From: Weissella confusa | GTDB taxonomy: Bacteria; Bacillota; Bacilli; Lactobacillales; Lactobacillaceae | Length of the DNA: 64,000 nt | Assembly: GCA_014332815.1 (NCBI GenBank) | Contig: JACSZT010000008.1 | Coordinates: forward strand, 182,988 to 246,987 | Direction of reading: 5' to 3' | Part shown: piece after piece, positions 35,891 through 43,441 of the stretch | Position numbering within the stretch: position 1 is the first letter of the stretch | Layout: each line of letters opens with the position of its first letter | The notes under the pieces: generated by a model | The model's input: only the letters and a program-made list of their open reading frames with translations | What the model was told of the DNA's origin: nothing | Databases searched by the model: none | Program-made: the position numbers and the translations under genes

Positions 35891-36160
35891 CTAACTACTG
35901 ATATGATCGTTGTAGTATTTAACCGCAGATTTTGTGAAATAGGCGTTTGCAAGCATTGCGATGATCGGAATCAGTGACAAAAGAATATTGATTTGGGCCA
36001 ATACAATTACCCAAACTGGTGCCAAGATGTAAAAGGTCGCAAGTCCCGTCAGCAAGCCAAATGCCATTCGCGGGTTGTTAAAAATTGCGAGATGACGTTT
36101 CGTATGACGAAAACTATAAACAGACACAAATATTGTTGTGATTAATATGATGTACAACAT
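35891..36160 (-). CDS. Small membrane protein of 89 residues
   Basis: Hydrophobic protein with three probable helices and a basic cluster (RHTKRHLAIFNNPRMAFG) after the first. The start follows AAAGGAGA. It is co-transcribed with the downstream 70-residue membrane protein. Their shared size, topology and the C-terminal 'KSAVKYY'/'KQAVKTYERY' similarity suggest a two-component small membrane system of unknown role. Confidence 0.6.
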   Translation of the reverse strand: MLYIILITTIFVSVYSFRHTKRHLAIFNNPRMAFGLLTGLATFYILAPVWVIVLAQINILLSLIPIIAMLANAYFTKSAVKYYNDHISS

Positions 36161-36340
36161 TGGCAATCTCCTTTCATATCCACAGTCAATCAACATATAC
36201 TTTAATTGTAAACGTTTTCATTCGTTATGACGACTTATAACATTTATATTTCGTTTAGGAAATAATTACAACGGCTATAAACAATAGCAAAGTACGTTAC
36301 GATTATCACAAACAGTAACTAATAAAAGAGGCTAAATAAC

Positions 36341-36589
36341 ATGGCAAACACAAAAACATTTAAAATCACCGCCGGTATCTTCGCGGCATTGGCACTGATT
36401 CTGTTATTAGGTGGCATCTTGATGGACTGGCCATCTCGAATTAACAACCTTGTTGTTTGGGGGTCTTTAAGCTTGTCATACCTAATGATGTACATTGACG
36501 GCAAAAAGAAATGGCAATTAGCTTTTTTCGGCTTTTTTGCAATCGCATTTCTGGTATCAGTATTCACAAATTTCATGGCACTAAAATAA
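36341..36589 (+). CDS. Small membrane protein of 82 residues
   Basis: Three short hydrophobic segments with a basic loop (DGKKKWQLAFF). The start is at MANTKTF after a weak GAGG site. Convergent with the acetyltransferase gene. No family recognised. Confidence 0.5.
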   Translation: MANTKTFKITAGIFAALALILLLGGILMDWPSRINNLVVWGSLSLSYLMMYIDGKKKWQLAFFGFFAIAFLVSVFTNFMALK

Positions 36590-36615
36590 GCTTGTGAACT
36601 GTGATTCGTCTGCAA

Positions 36616-37029
36616 CTACAGCGTCATTTGTAGATAGTATTTGGTAGTGCCAACAAACGGTGTGTCTGCAAGCTGACCAAAGATACTAAAGCCAAAACTT
36701 TGATAAAAATCGGGCGCCTGATAATCCTGTGTATTAACCGTGATATGTAGCAGATTCAGTGATTTAGAAGTCTTAATGGCAGCATCCACAAGATTATGGC
36801 CGATGCCGTGACCGCGATACTCAGATGATACGGCTAGCAATGAAATGTGAGCAGTATTGCCAAAAACTTTAAGCACCAAGGCGCCAATAACAACATCATC
36901 AGTTACGTCAGCAAATGCAATCGTCGATTCGGGTAGATGATCAACTTCAAAAAGAGTTTGTTGCTGTGTATTTAATTGATTAACGATGAAGTCGGTTGCA
37001 AGTTGTGTATCAATTTGTTGAATAGCCAT
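36616..37029 (-). CDS. GNAT-family N-acetyltransferase
   Basis: Acetyltransferase of 137 residues. The acetyl-CoA-binding loop is SSEYRGHGIGHNLVDAAI, followed by the C-terminal DFYQSFGFSIFG block typical of GNATs. The substrate is unknown. The start is the ATG after GGGAGG; an upstream extension of 31 residues lacks a site and overlaps terminator sequence. This is the last clearly chromosomal gene before the plasmid-type element. Confidence 0.85.
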   Translation of the reverse strand: MAIQQIDTQLATDFIVNQLNTQQQTLFEVDHLPESTIAFADVTDDVVIGALVLKVFGNTAHISLLAVSSEYRGHGIGHNLVDAAIKTSKSLNLLHITVNTQDYQAPDFYQSFGFSIFGQLADTPFVGTTKYYLQMTL

Positions 37030-37133
37030 CGTAGAACCTCCCAAAAATGTATTATCGGACAGTGTATCATAGATAACGATATTTAAACGGTCCACCTCCT
37101 TATTAAAATAACAACGAAACATTGAAAAATAAA

Positions 37134-37178
37134 CCTGTCAAATCGGAACGAAAACGTTGATATGGCAGGGATTTTTTT
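37134..37178 (+). terminator. Terminator at the junction
   Basis: CCTGTCA..ATC..AACG pairs with CGTT..GAT..TGGCAGG, followed by T7. No complete + strand gene precedes it. It may be a remnant of a gene lost at the junction, or insulation for the element. Confidence 0.85.
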
Positions 37179-37264
37179 GAGACTTGTGTACAGATTCGAC
37201 TGTTGTATTTTAACAATCTTAACACTCCTTACATATTAATTTTTACGTGGTTTTCACGGACTTA

Positions 37265-37293
37265 GGTCTGCCGATTCGGCAGGCTTATTTTTT
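37265..37293 (+). terminator. Second terminator at the junction
   Basis: CTGCCG-ATT-CGGCAG stem followed by TTATTTTTT. It lies between the first terminator and the element's XRE/rep operon. Confidence 0.75.
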
Positions 37294-37450
37294 GTTTAAA
37301 TTCATATTTATGCAGCAGTATTCAAGCAAGTTTTTTCCTTAAAAAAATAGAATGTCTGTCAGCAAAGTAGAAGGCCATTACTAAAGTGATGGTCTAAAAA
37401 TTTTTATTATTTTCCCTAAAACGGGACGCGGGTACATAAGGAGGTCTGAT

Positions 37451-37681
37451 ATGGACATTGGTAAGGTCGTGAGCGACTACTTAAAACATAACGGTATGAC
37501 TCAAGCTGAGTTTAGGAGGCGCAGTGGGGATAGGATTGCTCGAACAACATTATCCAATGCTGTTACCAAGCGAAATTATAAGCCAAGCCCTCAAAACCTA
37601 GAAGTTATCGCCGATGTAATGGGATTAAGCGTGGATGACTTGCTAAGAAAGGCCAAGGAGGCTTCAAATGAATCGGATTAG
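37451..37681 (+). CDS. XRE-family HTH regulator of the rep operon
   Basis: Cro/C1-type DNA-binding protein of 76 residues. The HTH reads MTQAEFRRRSGDRIARTTLS, and its tail is of the kind seen in phage/plasmid regulators (EVIADVMGLSVDDLL). It starts 7 bases after AAGGAGG. It overlaps the repA start by 14 bases, implying coupled translation and probable copy-control autoregulation. Confidence 0.82.
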   Translation: MDIGKVVSDYLKHNGMTQAEFRRRSGDRIARTTLSNAVTKRNYKPSPQNLEVIADVMGLSVDDLLRKAKEASNESD

Positions 37682-38597
37682 TGCAAGCGAAGCAAATGGA
37701 CAGCGTTTTTTTCAAAGTCCAAAAGCATTTATTTATGACGACTTTTACAAGCCAATGTCCGTACATGCTAAATACTTGTATGGAATCTTACGTGATCGAT
37801 TTGAACTATCTTTTAAAAATGATTGGGTCGACGATGATGGATTCATCTATATTTACTGCACACTAGATGACATTCGGGATATTCTCGCAGTTGGAAAAAC
37901 AAAGGCAATCCAGATCAAAAGGGAGTTACAAGAGTATGACTTGTTGGAAGAAGTTCAACAGGGCATAAACAAACCAAATCGGTTGTATGTAGGACAAGTA
38001 GTTTTCCACAAGGTTGAGGCCAGTAACGACGCGGAAGTTCAAAATATGAACCTCCGGAAGTCTGAATTACGAACCCCCGGAAGTTCAGAATCTGGACTTC
38101 AAGAGGTTCATATTCTGAACCCTAATGATACTGAGTTTAATGAGACTGAATTAACTAATACTGAGTTACCGAAACTAGGACTCTTAAGTGATGAGGATGA
38201 TGATATAACAGATAATCACGCGCGAGAAACGCAACAAAAAATTACAAGCAACGATGCCATGGTGATAAAAATTAACCAATTAATTTCCGATGAAAGTTGG
38301 ATTCACTCAACCCATGTTTGGACTTATCTTTTTGATTGGGAGATTGAAAATCCTTCCGGCACGTTTGAAATTGTAAATGCAATTGTGGATGCTTATTGGA
38401 ATTTGAGAAGAGCAAAAGACGAAGGATACTCACGTGTTGGGGCACTGGGAGTAGAAGCTGCGCTCGATATGTCTTTCGACAATGCTAAGAAAGTTGCAGA
38501 TCAACATGTAGTAGATTCGAAAAAGTATTTTACGTATTTGAGTCAGGGAATAACAATGCAAGTTGATAAATTTCTACTTGGATCAGCCGTTGGGTAA
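37668..38597 (+). CDS. repA: RepA_N-family replication initiator
   Basis: Initiator of theta replication, 309 residues. The conserved RepA_N N-terminal winged-helix domain is clear: FFQSPKAFIYDDFYKPMSVH and AKYLYGILRDRFELS, then DIRDILAVGKTKAIQIKREL. A variable middle section contains the candidate origin repeats. An acidic linker precedes a C-terminal host-specific domain (VWTYLFDWEIENPSGTFEIV). Large Gram-positive plasmids (pAD1, pSK41 types) use this family, with the origin inside the gene. Its presence shows the right part of the window is a plasmid or plasmid-derived element. Confidence 0.93.
   Translation: MNRISASEANGQRFFQSPKAFIYDDFYKPMSVHAKYLYGILRDRFELSFKNDWVDDDGFIYIYCTLDDIRDILAVGKTKAIQIKRELQEYDLLEEVQQGINKPNRLYVGQVVFHKVEASNDAEVQNMNLRKSELRTPGSSESGLQEVHILNPNDTEFNETELTNTELPKLGLLSDEDDDITDNHARETQQKITSNDAMVIKINQLISDESWIHSTHVWTYLFDWEIENPSGTFEIVNAIVDAYWNLRRAKDEGYSRVGALGVEAALDMSFDNAKKVADQHVVDSKKYFTYLSQGITMQVDKFLLGSAVG
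38032..38122. other. Candidate replication origin within repA
   Basis: A 12-bp inverted repeat, AATATGAACCTC at 38043 and GAGGTTCATATT at 38103, encloses repeats of GGAAGTTC/CCGGAAGT. RepA_N plasmids carry their origin as repeats inside the rep gene at this relative position. Confidence 0.65.
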
Positions 38598-38659
38598 TCA
38601 AAATTAAATCGCGAAAGTGAGATTATAAATAATCTTTGTTAACTGAAGGGGGTAGCAAG

Positions 38660-38896
38660 ATGACTGTCTATATTGCGTTAGATTTCAGCAAACAGAAAAT
38701 CCTGTTTGCATCAGAAAACCGTCCGGAATTGAATCGCATTTTGTTGGAGAAACAGGCTAAAACTAAAAATGGGCAAGCCGTATGGCTTGGCAAAATGACG
38801 GAGGAAACATTTCTACAGATTTCGAATAGGATGCTTGAAAAGCGTGAGACATTTAGTGTTGCAGCTAAAGCGTTAGGTGTGGTTTATGGACTATGA
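38660..38896 (+). CDS. Hypothetical protein in the plasmid backbone
   Basis: Protein of 78 residues starting MTVYIALDFSKQKIL, after GAAGGGGG. No motif recognised. Its stop is just inside the next gene (overlap 11 bases), placing it in the ssb operon. Confidence 0.6.
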   Translation: MTVYIALDFSKQKILFASENRPELNRILLEKQAKTKNGQAVWLGKMTEETFLQISNRMLEKRETFSVAAKALGVVYGL

Positions 38897-39320
38897 AGAA
38901 ATTGAACTAGAGTTATTTCCCAGTGAAGAAGAACAGACTGAGCTGGACATATTTGGTGATGCATTGGCAACTCATACAGGAGTTTGGGCACGTAAGGTCA
39001 CGGAAACGGGTTTGGGTGAGTATGACATAGTGCTAATTTCTGTAGGTGTTGAGGTGTTTGACTCTGACCTAGTAATTGACGAGCACGACAATATTTTTGT
39101 TGTTGAAAGAAGTATTAGAAAAACTCATTTCTTCGTTTCTAGGCAAGACTATACCGATTCTTTTAATCGTCACGGTGCTCAATTTGTTAAGCCATTGGGC
39201 ACAACTTTGCAGGAGTTGATGCAGGACAGGCTGCATAGCCTGGTAGCAACAGTAAACAATGCATACGATTATGAACATGAAGAGGATATTCAAAACGGAG
39301 GACTTAACAATGCAAGTTAA
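38886..39320 (+). CDS. Acidic hypothetical protein upstream of ssb
   Basis: Protein of 144 residues with a strongly acidic N-terminus (DYEEIELELFPSEEEQTELD). It overlaps both neighbours: the start lies in the previous gene, the stop extends 11 bases into ssb. Tight coupling with ssb suggests a role in plasmid DNA metabolism, but no fold is recognised. Confidence 0.6.
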   Translation: MDYEEIELELFPSEEEQTELDIFGDALATHTGVWARKVTETGLGEYDIVLISVGVEVFDSDLVIDEHDNIFVVERSIRKTHFFVSRQDYTDSFNRHGAQFVKPLGTTLQELMQDRLHSLVATVNNAYDYEHEEDIQNGGLNNAS

Positions 39321-39726
39321 CCAACACGTAGGACGCGTATCTGTGTTACCAAAACTCACACACGTCGGCCAAAAAAATTTGTCGAAAGTAACATTTGGTT
39401 TAGCTATTGATTCAGAAATCAGCAAGGACAAAACGAATTTTTTGTACTACGAAGCCCTTGGTAAAACGGCGGATTTAATCAATCAATTTGTCAAAACTAA
39501 GGGAACCATTCTCGAAGTTTCGTTCGAAATCCAATCACGTCAGTTCACCAATTCGAATGGCGAAGAAAGGACTGCCTACGCAAATGTTGTGACACATTTT
39601 AAAGTTTGGGCCGCTCCTAAGGCAAAAGAAAAAGCTATTGTTGATGATCAAGCAAACGATGAAAACTTTGCTCCGATTCAACAAGACTTTTCTATCCCGG
39701 ATGACTTTATTGACTATGAACACTAG
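39310..39726 (+). CDS. ssb: Plasmid-type single-stranded DNA-binding protein
   Basis: OB-fold protein of 138 residues. It starts MQVNQHVGRVSVLPKLTHVG, and LEVSFEIQSRQFTNSNGEER forms the central strands. The acidic C-terminal tip (DDFIDYEH) is of the type through which SSBs contact partner proteins. It is more divergent than chromosomal Ssb, as often in conjugative elements, where it protects incoming single strands and blunts SOS induction. The start follows GGAGG. Confidence 0.82.
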   Translation: MQVNQHVGRVSVLPKLTHVGQKNLSKVTFGLAIDSEISKDKTNFLYYEALGKTADLINQFVKTKGTILEVSFEIQSRQFTNSNGEERTAYANVVTHFKVWAAPKAKEKAIVDDQANDENFAPIQQDFSIPDDFIDYEH

Positions 39727-39737
39727 GGAGGACACTC

Positions 39738-40754
39738 ATGCAGCAAATTCAAGAACGCCCAGGTAAGGCACCAAAAATCGACCCCAGCCTTAAAGGAATT
39801 CGCAAGATTTGGAACCGATACAAGGTGTGGCAATATGATTTTAAGTATGACTTTTACGACAAAGTCCGTCGTAATCTAGTGTTTGTATTTCTAGCGTTCA
39901 CGGTCACCGGTATAGGTTTGATTGTGTACACAAATGTCACACCTCGACCTAGTTCAGTAGCCAGCACACCCCTAAACGGGGCCCAGTCATTTGGACCATC
40001 AGGGAAAACGGCTACACTTTTTTCTAAAACTTTCAACCCGGACAACAATACGTTGTTGCTTAAATTTGCTTTGGCAAATGGATCAGGCGAAGTTGATTCT
40101 GCCGTCGATACACGAAATATTAAGGTGGATGTTGAAGGAAATGGAACCGGAGACGCGACAATGCACATTATTCCGACGTCAAAAAATACTGTGGCAATTT
40201 TGTTCAATAACGTGAACCCAAACTTCCAAAGTGTAAAAGTTAAAGTGGCCGACAAGCAAACAAACGCTCTAGCATCTAGTGCACCGGACACGGTTAGCGC
40301 GTTGTCATCAAGTCGAGCAGCTGCATCATCAGCTAAGAAAAATGATGATGGTATCGCAACATTTATTATCAACTCTGACAAGCTTAAGACGGACAAAACA
40401 TTAGTCAATATGACTCAAAAGAAGTTGGCTCTTCTCCAGGTTAAGTCGGATATCACTGATCAAAAAAAGTTGCTGGCTGCTAACAATTCGGCAATCAAAA
40501 ACGCTAACAAAGACATCAAAGAACTTCAGAAAGATATCACGTTCCAAAGTTCTCAAAAGCAAAACGCAACGGCTGATGAGCAGCAACAATATCAACAAAC
40601 CATTGATAATGATCTGAATAAGATTCAAGATTTGACTCAGAAAATTGCAACAACCCGTGACACTATTCAAACAATCGATCAAAAAATTTCAAACCTTGAA
40701 TCGCGTCAGAGCGCAATCAAAAATGGACAGGTAAATTTGCCAAAGCCATACTAA
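39738..40754 (+). CDS. Membrane-anchored coiled-coil protein (conjugation-related)
   Basis: Protein of 338 residues. The cytoplasmic N-terminus of about 55 residues is basic, followed by one membrane helix (NLVFVFLAFTVTGIGLIVYT). An outside domain of about 120 residues follows, then a Ser/Ala-rich linker and a long coiled coil rich in Gln/Lys/Asp near residues 230-330. The topology recalls accessory transfer proteins of Gram-positive plasmids. It lies 11 bases after ssb and immediately before the oriT region. Exact function not recognised. Confidence 0.65.
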   Translation: MQQIQERPGKAPKIDPSLKGIRKIWNRYKVWQYDFKYDFYDKVRRNLVFVFLAFTVTGIGLIVYTNVTPRPSSVASTPLNGAQSFGPSGKTATLFSKTFNPDNNTLLLKFALANGSGEVDSAVDTRNIKVDVEGNGTGDATMHIIPTSKNTVAILFNNVNPNFQSVKVKVADKQTNALASSAPDTVSALSSSRAAASSAKKNDDGIATFIINSDKLKTDKTLVNMTQKKLALLQVKSDITDQKKLLAANNSAIKNANKDIKELQKDITFQSSQKQNATADEQQQYQQTIDNDLNKIQDLTQKIATTRDTIQTIDQKISNLESRQSAIKNGQVNLPKPY

Positions 40755-40785
40755 TGTCGTGTATGTCGTGGAAATTTGGAACAAA

Positions 40786-40960
40786 ATTAGGGCGTCAAAA
40801 CACTCCAAAAGTGACGCCCACGCGACAAAAAAGGCGTCAAAAAGGCCGAAAAGTGACGCCTTGCACCCGAAGGGTGGTCCCAAAAGAAATGCCCGCACAG
40901 CGGGGTTATCCCACGGTGTGGGATCATTTCCCCTTAACCTGTTATCAAATTAGTTTTTTG
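40786..40960. other. Candidate origin of transfer (oriT)
   Basis: Non-coding region between the backbone and mobilisation genes. It holds two tandem dyads with identical half-sites (GGCGTCA / TGACGCC, inner spacing 14 bp in both; 40790-40819 and 40831-40862) repeated 42 bp apart. CCCGC-ACA-GCGGG follows at 40892-40904, then ATCCCAC-GGT-GTGGGAT at 40908-40924. Paired dyads for an accessory protein next to a GC-rich hairpin with a nick region are the usual oriT layout. The next gene encodes an RHH protein, and the relaxase lies 2.5 kb further. Confidence 0.72.
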
Positions 40961-40983
40961 GATACTTGAAAGGTGGTCATCAC

Positions 40984-41331
40984 ATGAAAAAACAAATGGA
41001 AATTCATATTCGCGGGCTGAGCGAATTTACCATGCATCAACTTGATGAGCGAGCAAAAGAGTTTAATCTTTCTCGATCAGCATTTGTCGTTATGCTTTTA
41101 GATGACTTCGCACATGACAACGCAGCGGCCAAAGGAATTGAACTTTCTTCAAATCGTTTGGACAACATGGTTTCAGTTTTGAATACTCTCACCAAGACTT
41201 TCAACGAAAATAATTCTGAGGTTGTTAAGGCATTAAATCATTTTTCAGAATCGCTTGATGCACACACCAAACAAATACAGGAAGAAGAACTTACGATTAA
41301 TGCCAAGCTTGATGTACTTTTAGATGATTAA
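40984..41331 (+). CDS. Ribbon-helix-helix relaxosome accessory protein
   Basis: Protein of 115 residues. The N-terminal RHH fold (KKQMEIHIRGLSEFTMHQLD, then LSRSAFVVMLL) is followed by a helical tail likely to form coiled coils (NTLTKTFNENNSEVVKAL, then DAHTKQIQEEELT). Such proteins (MobC/TraM-like) bind oriT dyads and assist the relaxase. It lies immediately downstream of the candidate oriT, whose paired dyads are the probable binding sites. The start follows GAAAGGTGG. Confidence 0.8.
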   Translation: MKKQMEIHIRGLSEFTMHQLDERAKEFNLSRSAFVVMLLDDFAHDNAAAKGIELSSNRLDNMVSVLNTLTKTFNENNSEVVKALNHFSESLDAHTKQIQEEELTINAKLDVLLDD

Positions 41332-41349
41332 AGACAGAGAGGTCTGAAC

Positions 41350-42111
41350 ATGCGAAGACGTCGATGGCCTATTGTAATACTTGTTCTATTTTTCGCCGGC
41401 GGGCTTTGGTTGTTTAATAACAGGGCAACTATTTTTAGTGGCGTTTTTACAAACGCAGCTCCCACAATTAAAGCGCCAACTAATGACGTTCATTCAACGG
41501 AGATAACAAAACAAAGTCTTTCGTCATTAAATTTTTCTGGAACACAGGTGATATCTGTCAATGATAATCAACCGGATTTTTCAGTTGATGATTTGTCACT
41601 ATCTGAAGGTGCATGGCAAAAACTTCATTCAAGAGATTGGGAAGGTCGCGCCCAAGTGGCGAACGCAATGTTGAACAAAAGTCTTATGCCTTCCGTTCAA
41701 CGCGAACCACTAACTTTCAATCCTTCAGGTTATCATGTCTATAAAAATTCTGATGGTGAATACCTTTACAACATATCACATTTAATTGGATATCAGCTTA
41801 CTGGTCTGAACAATGAACCCAAAAATCTCGTGACTGGGACAAAATCATTCAATGCACTTCACACAACCGATAATCAACAATCCATGGAAAATTATGAAAA
41901 CATTGTTGCTGAATATCTGAAAAAAGACTCACACCGATATGTACGTTATCGTGTTACGCCAATCTACAGAAATGTGGAACAAGTACCAAGAGGTGTTGAG
42001 ATGGAGGCACAATCAATTACCGACGATTCAATTAAATTTAATGTTTATGTTTTCAATGTCGAACCTGGATGGCAGATTAACTATCTTACCGGTTTGGCAG
42101 CCAGACAATAA
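41350..42111 (+). CDS. DNA/RNA non-specific endonuclease, secreted or membrane-bound
   Basis: Protein of 253 residues. An N-terminal signal anchor (WPIVILVLFFAGGLWLF) precedes an EndA/NucA-type nuclease domain: YNISHLIGYQLTGLNN contains the catalytic His, and KNLVTGTKSFN holds the metal-binding Asn. The first residues of the usual DRGH motif are degenerate (NISH). Such nucleases in conjugative elements may process DNA at the surface or remove incoming competing DNA. The start follows AGAGAGG, 18 bases after the RHH gene. Confidence 0.83.
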   Translation: MRRRRWPIVILVLFFAGGLWLFNNRATIFSGVFTNAAPTIKAPTNDVHSTEITKQSLSSLNFSGTQVISVNDNQPDFSVDDLSLSEGAWQKLHSRDWEGRAQVANAMLNKSLMPSVQREPLTFNPSGYHVYKNSDGEYLYNISHLIGYQLTGLNNEPKNLVTGTKSFNALHTTDNQQSMENYENIVAEYLKKDSHRYVRYRVTPIYRNVEQVPRGVEMEAQSITDDSIKFNVYVFNVEPGWQINYLTGLAARQ

Positions 42112-42164
42112 ACACCCCTGGCTTATGCCGGGATACATATCATTTCATGATGGGAGGACTAGAT

Positions 42165-42455
42165 ATGTGTGAATTAAAGTTAAAAACAAAATTTCGAGAA
42201 GGGGATAGTGTTCATTTGATTCCAACGACGTACTTAAAATATTTTGAAGATCATGGCGCAATGGACGGCAGAATTAAACAAGTTTTGACATCGGTTCATT
42301 CAGAATATGTTCCGGAATATGTAGTGGAAACTGAACACGGATTACTAAATGTACCGGAGTATTCAATGTCCCTTAAGCGTAAAGGACGTAATAATAATCA
42401 CCCGTTACAAAGCCAAACGAAAACGAATGCGACAAAAGAAATATTGCTTTTTTAG
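42165..42455 (+). CDS. Hypothetical protein in the mobilisation operon
   Basis: Protein of 96 residues starting MCELKLKTKFREGDSVHLIP. The beginning resembles a small beta-barrel (SH3-like) fold, suggested by RIKQVLTSVHSEYVPEYVVE. No family recognised. It starts after GGGAGG and is preceded by a hairpin with CCGGGATACATAT. Confidence 0.6.
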   Translation: MCELKLKTKFREGDSVHLIPTTYLKYFEDHGAMDGRIKQVLTSVHSEYVPEYVVETEHGLLNVPEYSMSLKRKGRNNNHPLQSQTKTNATKEILLF

Positions 42456-42470
42456 ATGGGGGGCAATCTA

Positions 42471-43115
42471 ATGGATATTAAAAAAGAGCACAATGAAGCT
42501 AGGTTCAAATTTCTATCACGTCTAAATGAAATAAGTGAACCATGGAAAGAAATTCCAACCAATGAAATTCCTGAACCACTAAAGGACTTTGCACAATATC
42601 TTTTATCAATCACGACTTTTTTGGATGAAGAAATTGACACTAGTGATCAACGGAAAAATATATCGTTTAAAAAATCCGAAGATATTTGGTTATTCAGATT
42701 ACTAACAAATTGGATTGAAACGAATCCGGTTATTACTGACCAGGACAAAAAAGAATATTCAGGTACCGTCGGTGCCATTAGATTGGCTATGCAATTTTTT
42801 GCTGCAAATGTCATTTTGGATATCAATAACACGGGCCTATCACTCGATGATTTATCAGCAAAACTAAAAGGAACCGGCACTATTATGGCAGAACAGTCAA
42901 AGATGGAACGCCGACTTCGTGATATCGAAAATGAGTTAGGATTTTTGGTAGCCTTAGGCGTTGAGTCATCAACTATGCCCAAAGGTGACTTGCGTCATCT
43001 ACCCACTGATTTGGATAGAGAGTCATTGTCGAATGAAATCTATAACACTTTTAAGAAACGTCGTGGTGACGATAAGGTGCTGTTGTCTCGTAAAAGGAAA
43101 GATCAATTGAGGTGA
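42471..43115 (+). CDS. Hypothetical protein upstream of the relaxase
   Basis: Soluble, helix-rich protein of 214 residues without a recognised domain. It starts after GGGGGG, and the next gene begins six bases past its stop. Its place in the mobilisation operon suggests a relaxosome or coupling-related role; this is inference from position only. Confidence 0.6.
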   Translation: MDIKKEHNEARFKFLSRLNEISEPWKEIPTNEIPEPLKDFAQYLLSITTFLDEEIDTSDQRKNISFKKSEDIWLFRLLTNWIETNPVITDQDKKEYSGTVGAIRLAMQFFAANVILDINNTGLSLDDLSAKLKGTGTIMAEQSKMERRLRDIENELGFLVALGVESSTMPKGDLRHLPTDLDRESLSNEIYNTFKKRRGDDKVLLSRKRKDQLR

Positions 43116-43120
43116 TTAAC

Positions 43121-43441
43121 ATGGCGGATTTTGATTTAAAAAGCATTATGACGCAGCTTAACAATTTAGAGTTTAATGAGCCAATTTATACGGGTGAAAC
43201 GGTCACAGCTGAAACAAATTTTGAACCGTTGTACGATCCTGTTGTGGACCATCCAAGATATTATTGGATGGCTCAAATATGTCATATCCTGAGTAAAAAC
43301 TTTGGACTGTCATACGCTGCAATTGGAAGAATTTTGAATGAGCCTGAAGCAAATGTACGTCGATGGGTTAAAAAAGTTGCACATGACTTCACATCCTTTT
43401 CAGAGATTCAGGAGGTTTTTACAAATGAAAACAGGTGGTAA
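43121..43441 (+). CDS. HTH protein overlapping the relaxase gene
   Basis: Protein of 106 residues. The C-terminal half contains a likely helix-turn-helix (LSYAAIGRILNEPEANVRRW). The N-terminal half is acidic. It overlaps the relaxase start by 17 bases and so is translated with it. It may be an oriT-binding helper or regulator of the mob operon. Confidence 0.65.
   Translation: MADFDLKSIMTQLNNLEFNEPIYTGETVTAETNFEPLYDPVVDHPRYYWMAQICHILSKNFGLSYAAIGRILNEPEANVRRWVKKVAHDFTSFSEIQEVFTNENRW

Larger units (their letters stand above)
37030..37450. other. Gene-free junction between chromosome and plasmid-type element
   Basis: About 420 bases without a convincing ORF. It holds two terminators reading toward the element, an A/T-rich stretch from 37200, and no tRNA, integrase or insertion sequence. 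A change in gene content occurs across it, from core-type to plasmid-type. No target-site duplication can be identified because the other end is outside the window. Confidence 0.5.

Noticed and set aside
40759-40969. Two overlapping ORFs of 64-71 codons
   Set aside because: They lie on the dyads and hairpins of the candidate oriT, have no ribosome binding site, and read through each other in different frames.
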